Positions 60,365 to 64,000 of a DNA stretch of 64,000 bases are shown here, piece by piece. Every line of letters starts with the position of its first letter. The first letter of the stretch is position 1. Where the stretch lies: the NCBI RefSeq assembly GCF_000426525.1, contig NZ_AUFN01000011.1:310001-374000 (forward strand). Reading direction: 5' to 3'. Below the pieces are notes generated by a model. It saw only the letters and a list, made by a program, of their open reading frames with translations. It was not told where the DNA came from and ran no database searches. The stretch is from Nocardioides alkalitolerans DSM 16699. Lineage in GTDB: Bacteria > Actinomycetota > Actinomycetes > Propionibacteriales > Nocardioidaceae. Made by a program: the position numbers and the translations under genes.

Positions 60365-61246
60365 TCAGCGCAGCTGGCGCGCCGTGAACCGCTCGGGCGG
60401 GCTGGCGATGGAGGCCTGGGCGCCGACGAGCTGGATCTCGCGGGTGCCGGCGGCGATCGTCGCCTCGAGGACCGCGTAGACGGTGGCGGTGGTGCGCTCG
60501 AGCGCCACCTCGGGCGAGCCGGTGGTGGTGAGGTGGGCCAGGTAGAGCGCCGAGGTCACGTCGCCGCACCCGTTGGGGGCGATCGGCAGCTGCGGGGTCG
60601 TCACGGCCCACGCGCCGTCGTCGGAGACGGCGTAGACCTCGAGCGCGCCCTCGGGGGTCTCCTCGGTGATCACGCTGGTGACGAGCACGTCGCGGGGCCC
60701 GCGGTCGCGGATGACGTCGACCGCTGCGAGCACCTCGGCCTCGGTGGTCGTCGTCGTGCCGGCGAGGAAGTCGAGCTCGAAGTGGTTCGGCGTGAGGATG
60801 TCGGCCTGCGGCACGACGTGGTCGCGCATGAACTCCGGGATGCCCGGGCGCACGAACATCCCGCGGCCGACGTCGCCCATCACGGGGTCGCAGCAGTAGA
60901 CGGCGCGGGGGTTGAGCTCCTTGACGCGGGCGACGGCGTCGAGCACGACGCCCCCGACTTCCTCGGCGCCCTGGTAGCCCGAGAGCACGGCGTCGGCCGT
61001 CGCCAGCACGCTGACCGCACGACCGTCGGGCCCGGTGACCTCGCGCTCGCCGATGCCGGTGATGACGTCGGCGACGTCGGCGGGGTCGAGCAGCGGCCCG
61101 CGCCACGCGCCGTACCCGGTGTGGTTGGAGAAGTGCACCGTGAGCACCGGCCACACCTCGTGACCCAGGCGCTGGAGGGGGAACGTGGCCGCGGAGTTGC
61201 CGACGTGCCCGTAGGCGACCGACGACTGGATGGACAGGATCTTCAC
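60365..61246 (-). CDS. pdxY: Pyridoxal kinase
   Basis: 293 residues. Ribokinase-like fold: MKILSIQSSVAYGHVGNSAA at the start, the FSNHTGYGAWRG lid, DPVMGDVGRGMFV, LTPNHFELDFLAG and the anion-hole GCGDVTSALYLAHL with the catalytic Asp. It phosphorylates pyridoxal for PLP salvage. It lies 40 bp upstream of nothing coding on its own strand; pirin is beyond it after 88 bp on the same strand. Confidence 0.95.
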   Translation of the reverse strand: MKILSIQSSVAYGHVGNSAATFPLQRLGHEVWPVLTVHFSNHTGYGAWRGPLLDPADVADVITGIGEREVTGPDGRAVSVLATADAVLSGYQGAEEVGGVVLDAVARVKELNPRAVYCCDPVMGDVGRGMFVRPGIPEFMRDHVVPQADILTPNHFELDFLAGTTTTTEAEVLAAVDVIRDRGPRDVLVTSVITEETPEGALEVYAVSDDGAWAVTTPQLPIAPNGCGDVTSALYLAHLTTTGSPEVALERTTATVYAVLEATIAAGTREIQLVGAQASIASPPERFTARQLR

Positions 61247-61295
61247 GCCGTTGATCCTGCCACGGTCGGCCGCCGCGGCGGCGGTGCCGGGGCGC

Positions 61296-62090
61296 TCAGG
61301 CGACCTGCAGCGACCGCTTCGAGAGGCCCATCCAGTAGCCGTCGATGCGCTGGTCGCCGGGGGCGTCCGCCGCGGTGGCCGCGCCGAGGGTGACGAACAG
61401 CGGCGTGTAGTGCTCGACGGTGGGGTGCGCGTAGGGCATGCCGGGCGCCTTGGCCTGGTAGGCCGCCAGCTCGTCGACGTCGCCGCGGGCGAGCGCGTCC
61501 GCGGCCCACAGGTCGAAGTCGACCGACCAGCCCGGCGCCTTCGCCTCGATGGTGAAGTCGCGCAGGAAGGGGAGCCCGTGGGTGAGGAAGCCCGAGCCCA
61601 TCACCAGCACGCCCTCGTCGCGCAGGGGCCGCAGCCGCTCGCCGAGGGCGAGCAGCCGGTAGGGGTCGTGGGTCGGCAACGACATCTGCAGCACGGGGAT
61701 GTCGGCCTCGGGGAACATGATCTTCAGCGGCACCCAGGCGCCGTGGTCGAGGCCGCGGGAGGCGTGCTGGTGCACCGGTTCGCGGTCCGGCATCATCGCG
61801 GCGACGCGGGCGGCCAGCGCCGAGGCGTCGGGCGTGGCGTACTGCATCTGGTAGTAGCGCGGGTGGAAGCCGCCGAAGTCGTAGACGAGGGGCACGCCCG
61901 ACGCGCTGAGGCTGACGGGCGCCGACTCCCAGTGCGCGCTCACGATCAGGATCGCCTTCGGCCGTGGCAGGCCGGCCGCCCATGCGCTCAGCTGGGCCGA
62001 CCAGAGGGGGTCGTCGAGCAGGGGCGGGGCGCCGTGGCCGATGTAGAGGGCGGGCATGCGGCCCGTCGTGGCGGGGCTGGTCTCGGTCAT
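61296..62090 (-). CDS. DODA-type class III extradiol ring-cleavage dioxygenase
   Basis: 264 residues, ATG at 62090 with AGGAGA seven bases upstream. The zinc or iron ligands of the YgiD/DODA group are present: YIGHGAPPLL, IVSAHWESAPV, GFHPRYYQMQY, LDHGAWVPLKIMFPEADIP and GSGFLTHGLPF. Plant DODA opens the ring of L-DOPA; bacterial members act on catechols or quinones in the cytoplasm. It is divergent from a MarR gene with the operator between, the typical set-up for quinone or catechol response. Confidence 0.92.
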   Translation of the reverse strand: MTETSPATTGRMPALYIGHGAPPLLDDPLWSAQLSAWAAGLPRPKAILIVSAHWESAPVSLSASGVPLVYDFGGFHPRYYQMQYATPDASALAARVAAMMPDREPVHQHASRGLDHGAWVPLKIMFPEADIPVLQMSLPTHDPYRLLALGERLRPLRDEGVLVMGSGFLTHGLPFLRDFTIEAKAPGWSVDFDLWAADALARGDVDELAAYQAKAPGMPYAHPTVEHYTPLFVTLGAATAADAPGDQRIDGYWMGLSKRSLQVA

Positions 62091-62131
62091 GGCGTCTCCT
62101 GCGGTCTGGTGTGGCAACTGTAGGGAGAACA

Positions 62132-62147
62132 ACTTGAAGTTTCAAGT
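62132..62147. promoter_or_regulatory. MarR operator between the DODA and marR genes
   Basis: ACTTGAA-GT-TTCAAGT is a 16-bp palindrome 42 bp before the dioxygenase ATG and 70 bp before the MarR start. It is the only strong palindrome in the gap and is the probable site by which the MarR protein represses the dioxygenase. Confidence 0.7.
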
Positions 62148-62216
62148 ATTCCGGAGGTGGTCCAGACCGTCCCCTCCGGCGCCGCGGCGTCGCCGCAGGT
62201 GACCTAGGGTGCGAGC

Positions 62217-62696
62217 GTGGCGGAGACTCCCTGGCTCGACGACGACGAGATGGCCGCGTGGCTGGCGCTCGTCGGGGTGCTGCTACGGCTCGGCCCCGCC
62301 CTGGACTCCCAGGCCCAGCGCGACGCCGGCATGACCCACTTCGACTACCAGGTGATGGCGATGCTCTCGGGCGCGCCCGAGCGGCGGCTCGCGATGAGCG
62401 AGCTGGCCGCCCGCACCAACTCGTCGCTCTCGCGCCTCTCGCACGTCGTCAAGAAGCTCGAGGCCCGCGGCTGGCTCGCCCGCTCGCCCTCGCCCACGAA
62501 CCGACGCGTCACCGAGTGCGAGCTGACGACCCACGGGTACGACGTGCTGGTCGCCGCCGCCCCGGGGCACGTGAGCGCCGTACGACAGCTCGTGTTCGAC
62601 GGGCTGAGCCCCGAGCAGGTGCGTCAGCTCGTCGCGATCGCCACGACGGTGCGCGCGAACCTCGACGCCTCCGACCTGCGCACGCTCGACGGCTGA
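62217..62696 (+). CDS. MarR-family transcriptional regulator
   Basis: 159 residues, GTG at 62217, preceded by TAGGGT (62205-62210), so the message is probably leaderless. Winged HTH: LAMSELAARTNSSLSRLSHV VKKLEARGWLARSPSPTNRR, the wing DPxxR-like SPTNRRVTEC, and dimerisation helices on both sides (WLDDDEMAAWLALVGVLLRL; LSPEQVRQLVAIATTV). A Cys in the wing region could sense quinones or oxidants. It is divergent from the dioxygenase gene and convergent with ung, three bases apart. Confidence 0.93.
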   Translation: MAETPWLDDDEMAAWLALVGVLLRLGPALDSQAQRDAGMTHFDYQVMAMLSGAPERRLAMSELAARTNSSLSRLSHVVKKLEARGWLARSPSPTNRRVTECELTTHGYDVLVAAAPGHVSAVRQLVFDGLSPEQVRQLVAIATTVRANLDASDLRTLDG

Positions 62697-62699
62697 GCG

Positions 62700-63395
62700 T
62701 CAGAGGCGCCAGTCGACCGGCTCGCCGCCCTGCTCGACGAGCAGCGCGTCGACGCGGCTGAACGGCTTCGAGCCGAAGAACCCGCGGTGCGCCGAGAGCG
62801 GCGACGGGTGGGCCGACGCCACCGACGGCACGTCGCCGAGGTGGGGCACGAGCCCCTGGGCGTCCTTGCCCCAGAGGATCGCGGCGAGCGGGCCCCCGCG
62901 CCGTACGAGCGCCGTGATCGCCGTCGCCGTGACGTGCTCCCAGCCCTCGCCGCGGTGGGACGCCGACGCTCCCGGTCGCACGGTCAGGCACCGGTTGAGC
63001 AGCATGACGCCCTGGTCGGCCCAGGCCGTGAGGTCGCCGTGCTCGGGGGTGGGGAGGTCGAGGTCGTCGCGCAGCTCGCGGTAGATGTTCTCGAGGCTGC
63101 GGGGCACGGGGCGCACGTCGGGCGCCACCGCGAAGCTCAGGCCGATGGGGTGGCCGGGGGTCGGGTAGGGGTCCTGGCCCACGACCAGCACGCGGACGTC
63201 GGCGAGCGGCCGCGCGAACGCCTTGAAGACGTCGTCGCCCGCGGGCAGGTACGGCCGGCCCGCCGCGATCTCGGAGCGGAGAAAGGCGCCCATGGCAGCG
63301 ACCCGGTCGTCGATCGTCGGATCGACCTCGGCGAGGGCCTCGGCCCAGTCGGCGGCCATCAGGCCCTTCTCCACGAGACCCGCGAGTGCGCTCAT
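62700..63395 (-). CDS. ung: Uracil-DNA glycosylase
   Basis: 231 residues, ATG at 63395; upstream in-frame codons give a non-family N-terminus. Family 1 UDG: active-site [20 protein letters not shown] with the catalytic Asp, [30 protein letters not shown], and the DNA-intercalating [20 protein letters not shown]. It removes uracil from DNA to start base-excision repair, with ExoIII (also in this window) acting later. It follows the oxidoreductase gene by 22 bp on the same strand. Confidence 0.97.
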   Translation of the reverse strand: MSALAGLVEKGLMAADWAEALAEVDPTIDDRVAAMGAFLRSEIAAGRPYLPAGDDVFKAFARPLADVRVLVVGQDPYPTPGHPIGLSFAVAPDVRPVPRSLENIYRELRDDLDLPTPEHGDLTAWADQGVMLLNRCLTVRPGASASHRGEGWEHVTATAITALVRRGGPLAAILWGKDAQGLVPHLGDVPSVASAHPSPLSAHRGFFGSKPFSRVDALLVEQGGEPVDWRL

Positions 63396-63417
63396 GGGCG
63401 TCGATCCTGCCGCAGGC

Positions 63418-64000
63418 TCACGCGATGCGACCGCGCAGGTCGCTCGCGTCGGCGGGGCGCTCGTGCGCGGCGAGCACGGCCCGGGCGGCGTCGCGACGCT
63501 CCTCCACGTTCCACAGCAGCACACCGACGACCTCGGCGTCGTCGAAGTAGTAGACGACGAGGCGGCGCTCGCCGTCGTCACCGTCGGGCAGCTCGTCGGT
63601 CACCGTCTCGAGCGACGCGTCGAGCGTGCCGACGGCCTCGAAGCGGTGCCCGAGCACGGCGGAGTAGAAGTAGGGCGTGTGGTCGTAGGTCTCGTCGGAG
63701 CCGGCCAGGATGCGACCCGCCACGCGGCCCATCGTCGTGGCGTTGTCGACGTGCTCGACGCGCGTGGTGCCGAGGATCCGGTCGGGGTACGTCGCCACGT
63801 CGCCCGCCGCGTGCACCCCGGGGACGCCGGTCGCGAGCCGCTCGTCGACGACGATGCTGCCGTCGTCGGCCAGCTCCACGTCGAGCCCGTCGAGGCGGCC
63901 GGCCGGCTCGATGCCCAGGCCGACCACGACGACGTCGGCGGTGGTCGTCGAACCGTCCTCGAGGTCGAGCCGGACCCCGTCCTCGTCCCCCGACCCGCCG
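63418..64000 (-). CDS. FAD/NAD(P)-dependent oxidoreductase, C-terminal fragment
   Basis: The frame is open to the window edge and gives about 194 residues of the C-terminal part. It reads as a ferredoxin/rubredoxin reductase-type flavoprotein: [20 protein letters not shown], then the FAD-binding [40 protein letters not shown], and a C-terminal reductase domain with [20 protein letters not shown] and [16 protein letters not shown]. These enzymes pass electrons from NAD(P)H to ferredoxins for P450s or dioxygenases. The N-terminal FAD and NAD motifs lie outside the window. Confidence 0.9.
   Translation of the reverse strand, partial: GGSGDEDGVRLDLEDGSTTTADVVVVGLGIEPAGRLDGLDVELADDGSIVVDERLATGVPGVHAAGDVATYPDRILGTTRVEHVDNATTMGRVAGRILAGSDETYDHTPYFYSAVLGHRFEAVGTLDASLETVTDELPDGDDGERRLVVYYFDDAEVVGVLLWNVEERRDAARAVLAAHERPADASDLRGRIA

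Overview
The window is very GC-rich (GTG starts common, C/G-biased third codon positions, actinobacterial -10 elements such as TAGAAT). The gene set is typical of an actinomycete: mshA-ybjN, senX3-regX3-phoU, carD, ispD, ispF, cysS, rlmB, a 13E12-type DUF222/HNH protein, a GIDE-domain membrane protein, DUF4032 and Eis proteins, and mycofactocin maturation genes. A Nocardioides-like member of the Propionibacteriales is the best guess. This is inferred from gene content only; no rRNA is present.

Layout. 1-4.3 kb is accessory DNA: the start of an acetamidase-like gene, a DUF222/HNH gene with a near-perfect SOS box and related repeats on both sides, a 68-bp tandem repeat block, and two tandem paralogous membrane proteins, one with a DUF2510 domain. 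4.3-9.1 kb holds an xthA operon with two small membrane proteins, two bacterial PH-domain membrane proteins and ychF. 9.1-19.2 kb is envelope and secreted functions: a frameshifted cold-shock-like remnant, a double PepSY protein, a small membrane protein behind a PHO box, a large secreted protein, an LCP ligase, a TetR regulator with four matching palindromes, and a secreted polysaccharide-lyase-like protein. 19.2-22.1 kb has a VOC protein and a hybrid histidine kinase.

22.2-32.5 kb is the most coherent block: an alcohol-oxidation locus of the mycofactocin type. It carries the glycosyltransferase MftF, an NDMA-dependent methanol/alcohol dehydrogenase, a MoxR ATPase and VWA protein (both with His-rich stretches, possible metal-insertion partners), the methyltransferase MftM, and a convergent operon of ErcA-like protein, GAF sensor kinase and LuxR-type regulator, likely the alcohol-sensing switch. 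The core genes mftA-E are not in the window.

32.7-42.7 kb holds mycothiol (mshA), phosphate sensing (senX3-regX3, phoU, PHO box), glycolysis (gpmA), a lipoprotein and a UbiA-type prenyltransferase. 42.9-53.8 kb is the carD-ispD-ispF-cysS-rlmB neighbourhood, here broken up: ispD and ispF are on the opposite strand, an IspD-like paralogue without the nucleotide-binding motif abuts ispD, and nirD, a CbiX-like gene, a MerR gene, a sulfite-oxidase-fold protein with Ser in place of the Mo-ligand Cys, and a C39-like peptidase lie between. 53.8-64 kb ends with a membrane metallophosphoesterase, an Eis-type acetyltransferase, DUF4032, SoxR, tRNA-Thr(TGU), a small HNH protein, pirin, pdxY, a DODA-type dioxygenase with divergent MarR, ung, and a truncated FAD oxidoreductase.

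No CRISPR array, IS element, prophage or replication origin was seen. All family assignments are from reading the sequence and memory; no search was run.
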